DNA of 64,000 bases from Deltaproteobacteria bacterium (GTDB lineage Bacteria > Myxococcota_A > Polyangia > GCA-2747355 > JADLHG01), in the NCBI GenBank assembly GCA_020848905.1, contig JADLHG010000083.1, positions 124,001-188,000 of the forward strand, read 5' to 3'. This document shows, piece by piece, positions 45,751 to 53,790 of this stretch (the stretch's first letter is position 1; each line of letters opens with the position of its first letter). The notes under the pieces are model-generated. The model did no database searches, was not told the origin of the DNA, and worked only from the letters and a program-made list of their open reading frames with translations. Position numbers and translations under genes: made by a program.

Positions 45751-45883
45751 CAGAGTTTCCCCCGGTGGGGGTCGAGGGATGGAGAATCAACCCCGGTGCG
45801 GGGCGCACGGTGCGGGGCGCAGGATGGAGAATCAACCCCGGTGCGGGGCGCAGGATGGAGAATCAACCCCGGTGCGGGGGGCA
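45751..45883. repeat. REP-like hairpin repeat array upstream of the RAYT gene
   Basis: Three 31-nt copies (45777-45807, 45822-45852, 45853-45883) share the core AATCAACCCCGGTGCGGGG; the third differs at one base near its end. A partial 14-nt copy lies between the first two. A degenerate copy precedes them at 45751-45780 with CCCCCGGTGGGGG. The core folds as CCCCG-GTG-CGGGG, a 5-bp stem with a 3-nt loop, and GGAG stands just 5' of it, as in RAYT substrates. The array overlaps the 3' end of the beta-helix gene at 45832 and supplies its stop codon. Confidence 0.88.
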
Positions 45884-47619
45884 GGTGCGGGGGGGAAGGG
45901 AGCAGGACGCCGAAGCCGATGCGACCGGGCCGCGCGCCGCCGGAAGAGCAGCACGAGGAGCACGAGGCCAGCCGTCGAAGGCAGCGCGGCCGCCGGAAAG
46001 ATCGCGGCGCGTCCGACGCCGCACCCGCAGCCGCCGTCCCCGCTTCCACCGCCAGGCACGATGGCGCTGCCCGCGGCGCTATCGCGGTCGCCGGGCCCGC
46101 CATCGTTCGCCTGCGGGCGCGCGTCGGTCCGCGCGCTGTCCCCGTCGCCCCCTCCGTCTAGCAACAGGCCGGCCTCGGTGAGACGCCCGTCGGTGATGCC
46201 GCGGTCGCGCGCTGCCCCGCCGTCCACGAGCCGTGGCGGGCCGTACTCGAAGGCGCCGACGTCCCAGGAACTCCCGCCGACCGTCCCGCGATCGACGAGC
46301 GCGTAGCCCGCGCGCCAGGCCGCGGCCGAGGAAGGGCAAGCCGCCATCGACAGTCCCATCGTGAGCTCGCTCGCGAGCGCGAGGGCCTTGCCAACCGAGG
46401 GGTCCGAGGCGCTGTCCGGCCGATAGCAGGCATCGAGCGACGGATCCGTGTTGGCCCCGTGCAGGTCGAGTTTTTGGGCTTGCCACTCGGTCCAGGTCAG
46501 CGCCGCGCTGTTCAGGTAGTGGATCTTGGCGCCCGTCGAGGACTGGTTGAAGGCCAGGTTGCCGTCGATGTTCTCGGGCTTGCCGGCCCAGTTCCTTAGC
46601 TCGATGGCGTAGAGCCCGGCCGCGGTGCGGTGCTGCCAGACGAGGTTGTTCTTGACGATCGGGTCCGTCTCCTCGGTCACACGGATGCAGCGATAGCTGC
46701 CGCACTTGACGGTGTTGTTCACGAACACGCTCTTCGCCGTGCCGACCGTCAGGTTCGAGCTGGCAATGCCCACGGCGCCTTGCTTGAGATAGACCACGTT
46801 GCCGTAGACCTTGCTCGTGCCGCGCATCTCCGTGAGGTAGATGCCCTGAGCGTCGGCGTAACCCTCCGCGTCCTTCTGGTTCTCGCAGTAGTTGTAGCGG
46901 ACCGTGAGGTTCGAGCAGCGGTTCGACTGCACGCAGTCGTTGTGGCTGCCCCCCTGGTTGGTGAGGACCAGGTGGTTCCCCTCGACGACCACGCCGTCGG
47001 AGTCGCCGTAGACGACCACGCCGTCGGTTTGCGCGGGGTCGTTGGCCAGGGTGGTCACGTAGTTCTGGCGGGCGGTGCAGCCGTTGCATTTGTAGAAGTG
47101 GATCGCCTGGCCGCGGATCCCCTCGAGCGTGTTGCCCTCGACGAGGACGTCGCTGCCGCTGGCCTTGATACCGCTCTCGGCGGCGTTGACGAGCTTCAGG
47201 CCGCGGACGGTGACGTATTGCCGATAGCTCACCGAGACGCAGAAGGGGCGGCTCCCTTGCCCGTCGAGGACCACCGTTCCGCCGTGGCCTGCCGGCGCCG
47301 GGGAGCTCGCGCCGGGGGCGATCGTGATCGGCTGGCCGGGTACCCCGCTCGCGCCGACGGTGAGCTGCTCGTCGTACGTCTTCTGGGTGACGCCGCCCGA
47401 GAGATAGATCGTGTCCCCCCCGCGGACCGCGGCCCAGTTGATCGCGGCGAGGCTCTTCCAGGCGTTGGCCCAGGAGGTGCCATCGTTCGCACCGGTCGCC
47501 ACGTGGTCCACGTAGTGCGCCGCCGCGCGCACCTCGACGGGGGCGAGCACGAGCGCGACAAATAGGGCAGAGAACGCGCGCGTTCGAGTGCCGGGGCGCA
47601 GGAGCGCATCCTTGACCAT
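45832..47619 (-). CDS. Exported right-handed beta-helix protein with MYXO-CTERM-like tail extended by repeats
   Basis: The 595-residue protein has a signal peptide (RAFSALFVALVLAPVEVRA) and begins with HYVDHVATGANDGTSWANAW, the typical start of pectate-lyase-like/DUF1565 proteins. It then shows parallel beta-helix coils (YVTVRGLKLVNAAESGIKA; NLTVRYNYCENQKDAEG; SKVYGNVVYLKQG). An Asp/Gly-rich linker leads to GCGCGVGRAAIFPAAALPSTAGLVLLVLLF and an Arg cluster, a MYXO-CTERM-like tail. Unlike the normal tail it continues about 35 residues beyond the Arg cluster; the last 17 (ending SCAPHRG) are encoded by the hairpin repeats, and the stop is inside a copy. The repeat probably invaded the 3' end. 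Glycan substrate unknown. Confidence 0.85.
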   Translation of the reverse strand: MVKDALLRPGTRTRAFSALFVALVLAPVEVRAAAHYVDHVATGANDGTSWANAWKSLAAINWAAVRGGDTIYLSGGVTQKTYDEQLTVGASGVPGQPITIAPGASSPAPAGHGGTVVLDGQGSRPFCVSVSYRQYVTVRGLKLVNAAESGIKASGSDVLVEGNTLEGIRGQAIHFYKCNGCTARQNYVTTLANDPAQTDGVVVYGDSDGVVVEGNHLVLTNQGGSHNDCVQSNRCSNLTVRYNYCENQKDAEGYADAQGIYLTEMRGTSKVYGNVVYLKQGAVGIASSNLTVGTAKSVFVNNTVKCGSYRCIRVTEETDPIVKNNLVWQHRTAAGLYAIELRNWAGKPENIDGNLAFNQSSTGAKIHYLNSAALTWTEWQAQKLDLHGANTDPSLDACYRPDSASDPSVGKALALASELTMGLSMAACPSSAAAWRAGYALVDRGTVGGSSWDVGAFEYGPPRLVDGGAARDRGITDGRLTEAGLLLDGGGDGDSARTDARPQANDGGPGDRDSAAGSAIVPGGGSGDGGCGCGVGRAAIFPAAALPSTAGLVLLVLLFRRRAARSHRLRRPAPFPPAPAPRTGVDSPSCAPHRG

Positions 47620-47625
47620 GCCGGG

Positions 47626-48285
47626 TTAAGCGCCAGCCCTTGTGGCCGAGGGCCGAAGCCCCTCCCAGCGCGCGGCGGCCGCCTGCGTCACCGGGTCTTC
47701 CCCGCGCAGGTAGCGCTCGAGGTGAGGCAGCGAGTCCACGCCCCAGAAGAGCTCTGCCTCTACGAGCATGGTCGGGACGCCGAAGGTACCGGCGGCGAGG
47801 GCCTCGTCCGTGGAGGTGCGCAGCCGGGCCTTCACCTCGGGCTGGCTCGCGGCGGCAACGAGCCCCGCGCCGTCGAGCCCCGCCGCGGTGGCGATGCGGG
47901 CCACGACCTCCGGCTCCTCGACGCGCAGGCCCTCTACCCAGGTGGCGCGAAAGAGCGCGTGGACGAGCTCCCAGCGCGCGTCGGGCTCCGCTACGGCGGT
48001 CGTGGCGCGCAGCGCGAGCAGCGGGTTGAACGGGTGGCTCGCGGGCAGGTCGATGGGCTGTCCGAGCGCGTGGGCCAGGCGCAGCACGTCCTTGAAGATG
48101 TAGGCCCGCTTGCGTGGGATCTCAGCCGGCCCGCGCGTGCCGTTTGCGCCGAGGAGCGCCGCGAAGAGCACCGGCACCGGCTCCACTGCGCACCCGTGCC
48201 GCGCGCCGAGCGCCCGGATCTGCGTCGAGGCGAGGTACGCGTAGGGCGAGAGGTAGTCGAAGCAGAAGCGGATCGGCCGGGCCAT
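47626..48285 (-). CDS. DsbA-family 2-hydroxychromene-2-carboxylate isomerase-like protein
   Basis: The 219-residue protein belongs to the DsbA/GST-kappa group. The N-terminus RFCFDYLSPYAYLAS has the SPYAYLA motif (Ser near residue 13) of HCCA isomerases, which interconvert isomers in aromatic-ring degradation using glutathione. A helical insertion (RKRAYIFKDVLRLAHALG) and the late cis-Pro region GTFGVPTMLVEAELFWGVD are present. It lies 6 nt upstream of the beta-helix gene on the same strand, but no other aromatic-degradation gene is nearby, so the true substrate is uncertain. Confidence 0.9.
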   Translation of the reverse strand: MARPIRFCFDYLSPYAYLASTQIRALGARHGCAVEPVPVLFAALLGANGTRGPAEIPRKRAYIFKDVLRLAHALGQPIDLPASHPFNPLLALRATTAVAEPDARWELVHALFRATWVEGLRVEEPEVVARIATAAGLDGAGLVAAASQPEVKARLRTSTDEALAAGTFGVPTMLVEAELFWGVDSLPHLERYLRGEDPVTQAAAARWEGLRPSATRAGA

Positions 48286-48380
48286 GGGCTCAGGATACGC
48301 CGGAAGGCCGGCCCTCAGCCACAGGCCGAGCCTCTCGAGGAGAACGGGCCTCGCCGGCCGCGCGCTGCCGCCGACCCTTT

Positions 48381-48421
48381 GGAGGCTGGCCAGAATTACC
48401 TGTTAGTTCTGGCCAGCCTCC
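48381..48421. terminator. Strong hairpin with perfect 15-bp arms after the SRPBCC gene
   Basis: GGAGGCTGGCCAGAA (48381-48395) and its exact complement (48407-48421) flank an 11-nt loop. The hairpin touches the TAA stop of the minus-strand SRPBCC gene at 48422. There is no T-run on either side, so it is not a classical rho-independent terminator. It may block read-through, protect the mRNA 3' end, or be part of a repeat. Confidence 0.6.
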
Positions 48422-48868
48422 TTACTCCGTGATCTCCGCCTCGACGAGCTGCGTGAGCAGCGTCAGGGACTCTTGCCACCCGAGGTAGCAGGCCTCGACG
48501 GGGATCGCGCTGGGGATGCCCTCCTGCACGATGGTCAGCTCCGTGCCGACGGACACTTTCTTCAGGGAGATCGTGACCAGCATCTGACCGGGCAGGCTCG
48601 GCTCGTCGAACCTGTCGGTATGACGAATGCGCTCGTTAGGCACGAGCTCGAGGTACTCGCCGCCGAACGAATGCGTGGTCCCCGTCGTGAAGTTCGTGAA
48701 GGACATCTTGAAGGTCCCGCCGACCTCGGCCTTGAGGTGGTGCACCTTGCCCGTGAAGCCGTGCGGTGGCATCCACTTCGCCAGAGCCTCGGCATCGAGG
48801 AAGGCGCGGTAGACCCTCTGGGCCGGCGCACGAAGTACCCGGTGAAGTCTAACGGCGTTCTCAGCCAT
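48422..48868 (-). CDS. SRPBCC (AHSA1-like) protein
   Basis: The 148-residue protein has the START/Bet v1-type fold signature of the AHSA1 subgroup. It shows HRVLRAPAQRVYRAFLDAEALAKW at the N-terminus, GGTFKMSFTNF and GEYLELVPNERIRHTDRF in the middle, and the long C-terminal helix LGWQESLTLLTQLVEAEI. Such proteins bind hydrophobic ligands in a cavity. The ATG at 48868 has AAGGAG nine nt upstream. An ArsR-type regulator often accompanies these genes but none is present here. Confidence 0.92.
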   Translation of the reverse strand: MAENAVRLHRVLRAPAQRVYRAFLDAEALAKWMPPHGFTGKVHHLKAEVGGTFKMSFTNFTTGTTHSFGGEYLELVPNERIRHTDRFDEPSLPGQMLVTISLKKVSVGTELTIVQEGIPSAIPVEACYLGWQESLTLLTQLVEAEITE

Positions 48869-49140
48869 GGCGGTCGTCTCCTTGCCGGTCGGGTCGCGGG
48901 GACTGCGTGAGGCGGCTCACCGCCCGCCCTAAGGATGGCGCCAAATGCGGGGGCGACAACCGCGGATCTTCGGTCGGCAGCGGCCCTCGCCGATCGCGCG
49001 TCCATGTCGAGAAGCCCTTCGAACCGGTCGATCCAAGAATCACGAGCGCCTTGGTTCGCTCGGTGTGGACGTACTCGGGCTTCTTGGCCATGCTCGAGTC
49101 CAGTCGCGCGCCGCCCTCCGGGCGAAAGGAAGAAGACCGA

Positions 49141-49785
49141 ATGCCCGGTGCCTCACCGACCTCCTTCGAGGAGCGTCTCCTCGGTTTCGACGTGCGAGTG
49201 CCCTCGACCGAGTGGTCCCCGGAGCGGCGGAGCGCCTACCTGCTCCGCGACGTGTCGCAGCCGTACTCGGTTGACCCGGTCGTGTGGCCCTCCCTCTTCG
49301 ACGGAATCCCCGGCTCACGGCCCTCGTGGGTGGGGCCCTTCCAAGACCTCTGGGAGGACCTCGCCGTGCTCCGCGCGTCTCTCTCCGAGCTCGCTGGGTC
49401 GTCGTCGGCAGAGCTCGTTGCGGCCACCGTGCACGCGCGCCGGAGCCTCGGTCTCGGCGACTTCCTCGAGGCGCACCGAGGGTACGACCCGCGAACGGCC
49501 GAACGCGTGCCCTTGCCCCTGACGAGCCCCGCCGTGCGGGACGAGCGCTGGCCGCTCCTGGGCTACGACGTGGGGGACACCTGGGGCCTGAGTGGGCTCA
49601 CGAACTGTGCCTACGACGCGCGTGACCCCGAGGACCTCCGATCGGCATGGGCGGCCCGTCTCAACGACCGGCACCTGTTTGCCAGCGCGGCGGACGCGGA
49701 GGCCTACAGCGCGGTGACGAACTCCCGCGTCCCAGAGCACGCGCCGTTCTACGTCTTCGGGTTGTGGTCGGTTCGAGTCCGGTGA
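49141..49785 (+). CDS. Hypothetical protein, no recognised family
   Basis: The ATG at 49141 is preceded by the purine-rich AAGGAAGAAG and gives 214 residues; the open frame upstream of it lacks a sensible start. There is no signal peptide or membrane segment. Sequence blocks are SAYLLRDVSQPYSVDPVVWP, LWEDLAVLRASLSELAG and GDTWGLSGLTNCAYDARDPE, giving an alpha/beta impression with many Trp and Pro residues. I do not recognise a family or catalytic motif. It converges with a methyltransferase gene across a 29-nt gap. The 272-bp gap from the divergent SRPBCC gene probably contains both promoters. Confidence 0.68.
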   Translation: MPGASPTSFEERLLGFDVRVPSTEWSPERRSAYLLRDVSQPYSVDPVVWPSLFDGIPGSRPSWVGPFQDLWEDLAVLRASLSELAGSSSAELVAATVHARRSLGLGDFLEAHRGYDPRTAERVPLPLTSPAVRDERWPLLGYDVGDTWGLSGLTNCAYDARDPEDLRSAWAARLNDRHLFASAADAEAYSAVTNSRVPEHAPFYVFGLWSVRVR

Positions 49786-49814
49786 AGGCGGCGCGCCCGC
49801 TCGACGGTGGCGCG

Positions 49815-50474
49815 TCAGGCCGGATGGACGACCCGCCGTCGGGCCACGAGCACCCAGGCCCTGGCGTCGCGATGACGGTCCTGATCGAACGAGGTCGAGC
49901 TGAGCTCGAGGATCTCGAAGTGCGGCTCCACGACGGCGACGACCTCGGCGGCGCTGCGCCGGGGCGGGCCCACCTCGCGCGGTGGACCGTCGGTCGATCC
50001 GATGAGGCTGTGCCACACTCCGCCGGGCGCGAGCAACTCCCCGACCCGCGCGGCGAAGCGCGAGCGCTCTTCGACCCCGTCGAAGGAGTGAAAGCAACCC
50101 CGGTCGTAGACGGCGTCGAAGGGCGCGCCGGGGACCTCGTCGACCAGAAAATCGCCGACGAGGAGCCGGCAAGCGACCCCGGCCGTGGCGACCTTGGCCT
50201 CGGCCCTCGCGATCGCGGCCGGCGAGAGGTCGAGCCCCGTCACCTCGAAGCCCTGTTGGGCCAGCCAGATCGCGTTCGTGCCGGTCCCGCACCCGACGTC
50301 GAGCGCCTTGCCGGGCCCGACGCCATGCTCCTCGAGGACGCGGCGCAGATGCAGGTCCGGGATGCCGCTGTCCCATGGCAGATCGCCCTCGACATAGCGT
50401 TGCTCCCAGCTCGCGCGGTCCCGTGGACGTCGTCCTTGTGCGTTCACCTGTCGAGCCTCCTCTCCCCCAGACAT
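49815..50474 (-). CDS. Class I SAM-dependent methyltransferase
   Basis: From the ATG at 50474 the product is 219 residues; an in-frame ATG at 50546 would lead into the divergent promoter. The SAM-binding glycine motif is LDVGCGTGTNAIWLAQ, followed by the acidic turn VTGLDLSPAAI and motif II-like YDRGCFHSFDGV. The N-terminal WEQRYVEGDLPWDSGIPDLH is typical of thiopurine/tellurite-type (TehB-like) and related small methyltransferases. The substrate cannot be assigned. It is divergent from the DUF1697 gene across a 117-bp region that includes the dyad-like CATACTCTACTGGTGTATG. Confidence 0.9.
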   Translation of the reverse strand: MSGGEEARQVNAQGRRPRDRASWEQRYVEGDLPWDSGIPDLHLRRVLEEHGVGPGKALDVGCGTGTNAIWLAQQGFEVTGLDLSPAAIARAEAKVATAGVACRLLVGDFLVDEVPGAPFDAVYDRGCFHSFDGVEERSRFAARVGELLAPGGVWHSLIGSTDGPPREVGPPRRSAAEVVAVVEPHFEILELSSTSFDQDRHRDARAWVLVARRRVVHPA

Positions 50475-50591
50475 GACAGCGTCCCATCTCCGTGCCGGAA
50501 ACGGCGAATGCAGACATACTCTACTGGTGTATGCCTCCGTGGCCACCCCAAGCTTCGAGCGGGCGGCCGACGCCGACGGGAGGGTGCCTGA

Positions 50592-51164
50592 ATGACGGGT
50601 TCGACACCTGGGGTCGTTAGACGCTCCGCGCCGAAGACGGGCAGCACCTCAGCGCATCGCTACGCGGCCTTCCTGCGGGGCGTCAGCCCGATGAACTGCA
50701 AGATGGCGGCGCTCAAGAGCTGCCTCGAAGGAGCGGGCTTCGAGGACGTGAAGACCGTGCTCTCGAGCGGTAACGTCGTGTTCAGCGGGCGCGCGATGCC
50801 CGAGGCAGCCCTGGTGGCGGGAATCGAAGCGGCTATCCAGCAGGGCCTCGATCGCTCCTTCCCGGTCATCGTGCGCCCGGTCGAGGCGCTCCGGGCGCTC
50901 CTGGCCAGCGATCCCTACCGCCCGTTCCGCCTGGCGCCGGGCTCGAAGCGGGTGGTGACCTTCTTGAAGGAAGCTCCGGGAGCGATCCCCGCGCTTCCGC
51001 TCGAGGTCGACGGCGCGCGCATCCTCTGCGTGAGGGGTCGCGAGGCCTTCACCTCGTACGTCCGGAGCCCGCGGGGACCCGTCTTCATGACGCTGATCGA
51101 GAAGACCTTTGGCAAGAACGTCACCACGCGCACCTGGGAGACCCTGGAGAAGGTGGCGCGCTGA
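50592..51164 (+). CDS. DUF1697 family protein
   Basis: The 190-residue protein matches DUF1697 with YAAFLRGVSPMNCKMAALKS, the helix CLEGAGFEDVKTVLSSGNVVF, the mid block FPVIVRPVEALRALLASDPY, and the late GPVFMTLIEKTFGKNVTTRTW. The fold is a ferredoxin-like pair and the biological role is unknown. The annotated ATG at 50592 is the most 5' start; about 20 residues before the domain are not conserved-looking, so a later GTG start is possible. The AlkD-like gene begins 24 nt downstream, so they may be cotranscribed. Confidence 0.9.
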   Translation: MTGSTPGVVRRSAPKTGSTSAHRYAAFLRGVSPMNCKMAALKSCLEGAGFEDVKTVLSSGNVVFSGRAMPEAALVAGIEAAIQQGLDRSFPVIVRPVEALRALLASDPYRPFRLAPGSKRVVTFLKEAPGAIPALPLEVDGARILCVRGREAFTSYVRSPRGPVFMTLIEKTFGKNVTTRTWETLEKVAR

Positions 51165-51188
51165 AGGCGCGGCGGCACAGGACCGACG

Positions 51189-51941
51189 ATGAGAACCAAG
51201 CGCGGCATCGAAGCTCCAAGAGTGACGGCGATTCTCGCCGAGCTCGAGGCCCTGGGCAGCGAGCAGAGCCGAGCCGGGATGGCCCGCTACGGGATCAACA
51301 TTGCGCGCGCGTTCGGCGTCTCGGTCTACGAGCTGCGCAAGGTCGCCAAGCGCCTCGGTCGGGACCACGGCCTGGCGCTCGCCCTCTGGGCGACGGGAAA
51401 CCATGAGGCGCGACTTCTGGCCTGCTTCGTGGACGACCCGACCGAGGTGACCCCGGCGCAGATGGAGGCCTGGGCCCGCGACTTCGACTCCTGGGACCTC
51501 TGCGACCAGGCGACGACGAGCCTCTTCGATCTGACCCCGCACGCTTGGCCGAAGGCCGCCGAGTGGGCGAGGCGCGACGAGGAATGGGTCAAGCGCGCGG
51601 GGTTCGCCCTCATGGCGGGGCTCGCCGTGCACGACAAGACGGCCACCGACCGGGCCTTCTTGAAGCTCCTGCCCCTCGTCGAGCGCGCCGCTCCGGATGA
51701 CCGAAACTTCGTCAAGAAAGCCGTCAGTTGGGCCCTCCGCAACGTCGGCAAGCGCAACCCGGCGCTCAACGCCGCCGCCATCGCCTGCGCCGAGCGCATC
51801 CTCGCCGCGGCGAACATGCGCGCCGGCGGCCCGCGTGGCGGCGACACAGCCACGCGCGGGGCTCGCTGGGCGGCCACCGATGCCCTCCGCGAGCTCACCT
51901 CCGAGAAGGCCCGAGCGCGCCTCGCGAACCGCGCCCGCTGA
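51189..51941 (+). CDS. AlkD-like DNA alkylation repair HEAT protein
   Basis: AlkD-type enzymes remove alkylated bases by using a HEAT-like solenoid that grips DNA. The 250-residue length is typical. Repeated helix pairs include ARYGINIARAFGVSVYELRK, LALALWATGNHEARLLACFV and AAEWARRDEEWVKRAGFALM. The catalytic region FDSWDLCDQATTSLF has the conserved WD-x-C-D phrase (Trp, Asp). FVKKAVSWALRNVGKRNPAL is also conserved. A glycosylase activity is inferred from family membership; some members have lost it. Confidence 0.92.
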   Translation: MRTKRGIEAPRVTAILAELEALGSEQSRAGMARYGINIARAFGVSVYELRKVAKRLGRDHGLALALWATGNHEARLLACFVDDPTEVTPAQMEAWARDFDSWDLCDQATTSLFDLTPHAWPKAAEWARRDEEWVKRAGFALMAGLAVHDKTATDRAFLKLLPLVERAAPDDRNFVKKAVSWALRNVGKRNPALNAAAIACAERILAAANMRAGGPRGGDTATRGARWAATDALRELTSEKARARLANRAR

Positions 51942-52022
51942 GATTTCGGAGGCGCCGCAGTCGCATCCTCCGCCTTCTTCGGTCCCGGTCTCCGCCATCG
52001 AGGGGCGGGACCTCCCGATCGG

Positions 52023-52541
52023 CTAGCCCATCCCCGTGATGTCGACGAGGACGCACCGGCTGTCGCCGACGACCCAGGCGTCGTGACCCGCAAGCATCAC
52101 GAAGCAATCCCCGGGGCCGAACTCCATCTCCTTGCCGTCGTTCATGCGGACGATCAATCGCCCTTCGAGGACGAAGCCGGTGTGGTTCACCTGGCAGCTC
52201 TCGGTCTTCACGTTGGGCTTCACGTGTGACGACCAGCGCCAGCCCGGCTCGAAGGTCCCACGCCCCATCGACACGCCACCCATCCTGACCACCTCCATCT
52301 TGCCCTTGCCGCCACCGAAGGGCCGGACATCGTCCGGTGTCGCGAAGGACCGCTTCTCGAGCTCCTGATCGCGAATGAGGGCCTTGATCCGCGTGACGAG
52401 CTCGGGAGTGACCTCCCTGACGTCGTGCTCCTTGGCGTGGTCGCCGGCGCGCTGGAGAACCTCGGCCTCGGTCTCGCCGTAGACGACGTGCTTGCATCCG
52501 GTCGACGGATCGACCTGCGCACACTCGAGTAGCTTTCCCAT
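52023..52541 (-). CDS. DUF1059-cupin fusion protein
   Basis: The 172-residue protein combines two small domains. Residues 1-58 match DUF1059: a Cys-containing start (MGKLLECAQVDPSTGCKHVV), then ETEAEVLQRAGDHAKEHDVREV. Residues about 80-170 form a cupin: GRGTFEPGWRWSSHVKPNVK, then VNHTGFVLEGRLIVRMNDGK and FGPGDCFVMLAGHDAWVVGD; the metal-type residues are His and Glu as in the second-motif pattern. It may sense or degrade a small molecule. Its Shine-Dalgarno lies inside a GGAGG/CCTCC hairpin (52548-52561), so translation may be controlled. It sits downstream of the decayed kinase gene. Confidence 0.88.
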   Translation of the reverse strand: MGKLLECAQVDPSTGCKHVVYGETEAEVLQRAGDHAKEHDVREVTPELVTRIKALIRDQELEKRSFATPDDVRPFGGGKGKMEVVRMGGVSMGRGTFEPGWRWSSHVKPNVKTESCQVNHTGFVLEGRLIVRMNDGKEMEFGPGDCFVMLAGHDAWVVGDSRCVLVDITGMG

Positions 52542-52547
52542 GACGTC

Positions 52548-52561
52548 CCTCCTTTTGGAGG
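52548..52561 (-). promoter_or_regulatory. Hairpin that hides the Shine-Dalgarno of the DUF1059-cupin gene
   Basis: On the minus strand the sequence is CCTCCAAAAGGAGG. The GGAGG half (52552-52548) is the ribosome site, six nt before the ATG at 52541, and it can pair fully with the CCTCC half through a 4-nt A loop. This 5-bp GC stem could act as a translational switch or thermosensitive element. Chance formation in a GC-rich genome is possible. Confidence 0.5.
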
Positions 52562-52628
52562 AAGGAGTCTCGGCGAGGAGTCTTGAGGAAATGTAAAGGT
52601 CGGAGAGGGCGGCGTGCGCACGTCCCTC

Positions 52629-53790
52629 TCAGGCACGCTCGGCCCCTCGATGCAGACCTCGAGGCCGCCTTCGCTGGCGCGGCCGAGGCGTAGCTCGAAG
52701 CCGTGGAGCGAGGCGACGCGGCTGGCGATGGCGAGCCCCAGCCCCTGCCCGTCGCGCCCACGCGTGACGGCCTCGTTGCCTCGAATGCCGCGCGCGGTGA
52801 TGCGAGCGAGCTCTTCGTCCGACATTCCGGGACCATCGTCGAGTGTACGCACTCGAAAGCGTCGAGGGTCCGCAACCTCGAGGAGGACAGCGACGTGCCC
52901 GCCCCTTCGGTTGTGGCGCACGGCGTTGAGAACGATGTTACTCACGGCCTGCTCCAGCATGGTCACGTCCGCCTCGGCGAAGAGGCGCTCCGGTGGGAGC
53001 GCACGCTCGATCGCGACGCCCTCCTGCTCCGCCACGATACGGTGCCGCTCAACGACGCGGTCGACCAGGTCGCACAGGTCGACCTGCCGCAGAAGCACCT
53101 CCGGCGCGCCCGCGTCGAGTCGAGCCGCCATCGCCAGGTTGCCGAGGAGCGCCCGGATGCAGTGGGCCTCGCGCACCGCTCCTTCGACGTCCTGCCGGGA
53201 TGCAGGGCTGTCGCTGGTGAGCGCATCGGCGAGCGCTGCGACATGCCCGTGCAACACGGCCAGCGGGATGGCGAGGTCGTGGGTCGTGTTATCGAGGAAC
53301 TCGCGCAGGGCGCGTAGGCTGCGCGCTCGCGTCTCCAGCTCGAGGTGGAGTGCACGCCGCGAGGCGTCGAGGCTGCGCGCGAGCTCGCCCAGCTCGTCGC
53401 GGGAGCCGAGCAGCGCCGGGGGCAGGGGCTGCGCTGGGGGCGATGCGCGAACCTCTCGCGTGAGCGCTCGGATCCGACGGACGAGGGGTCCGGCCGCGAC
53501 GAGCATGGCCAGCAGCACGAAGAGCCGCGGGAGGACGAGGACGCCGGGCGGCCCGAGCAGCCGGCTGCTCGCTCCCGGAGGCTCCTTGGCGCGTACGAGC
53601 ACCGAGGAGCACGGGCCTCCCTTCCAGGGCACGCCGCTCGCCCGCCCTCGAGCACGTGAGAGGTCACGACGGCGACGTAGAGCTTGACCGCGACCTGGTC
53701 GAGGAGCCGGTGTCGCACCGCCACCAAAGCGACGGCGAGCGGCACGGCCATCAGCGCGGTCGCGACGACGAGCCGTCTGCGGAGGGTCAC
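52629..53790 (-). pseudogene. Sensor histidine kinase, frameshifted
   Basis: The kinase begins at GTG 53790 (GTGA overlap with the regulator stop) with one helix (VVATALMAVPLAVALVAV). Near 53636-53648 its frame is lost: the coding content (SGVPWKGGPCSSVLVRAKEP onward) continues in another frame, consistent with a missing single base. The second frame has a helix (VLVLPRLFVLLAMLVAAGPLV), H-box NTTHDLAIPLAVLHG, N box SNIVLNAVRHNRR, G1 TLDDGPGMSD and G2 GQGLGLAIASRV. No stop follows the last conserved strand (GLEVCIEGP); that frame reads on into the cupin gene, and a TGA in another frame at 52629-52631 is the likely original end. An assembly error is possible. Confidence 0.7.

Noticed and set aside
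48861-49091. 76-residue minus-strand frame with LVILGSTGSKGFSTW, similar to the GSTGSIG start of DXP reductoisomerase
   Set aside because: Only about a dozen residues match, the rest has no similarity, and no further pieces of the gene follow. It overlaps the promoter region between divergent genes.
52220-52628. Continuation of the kinase reading frame through the DUF1059-cupin gene
   Set aside because: The extra frame is out of phase with a gene that has clear DUF1059 and cupin motifs; it is open only because stop codons are scarce after the kinase lost its own stop.
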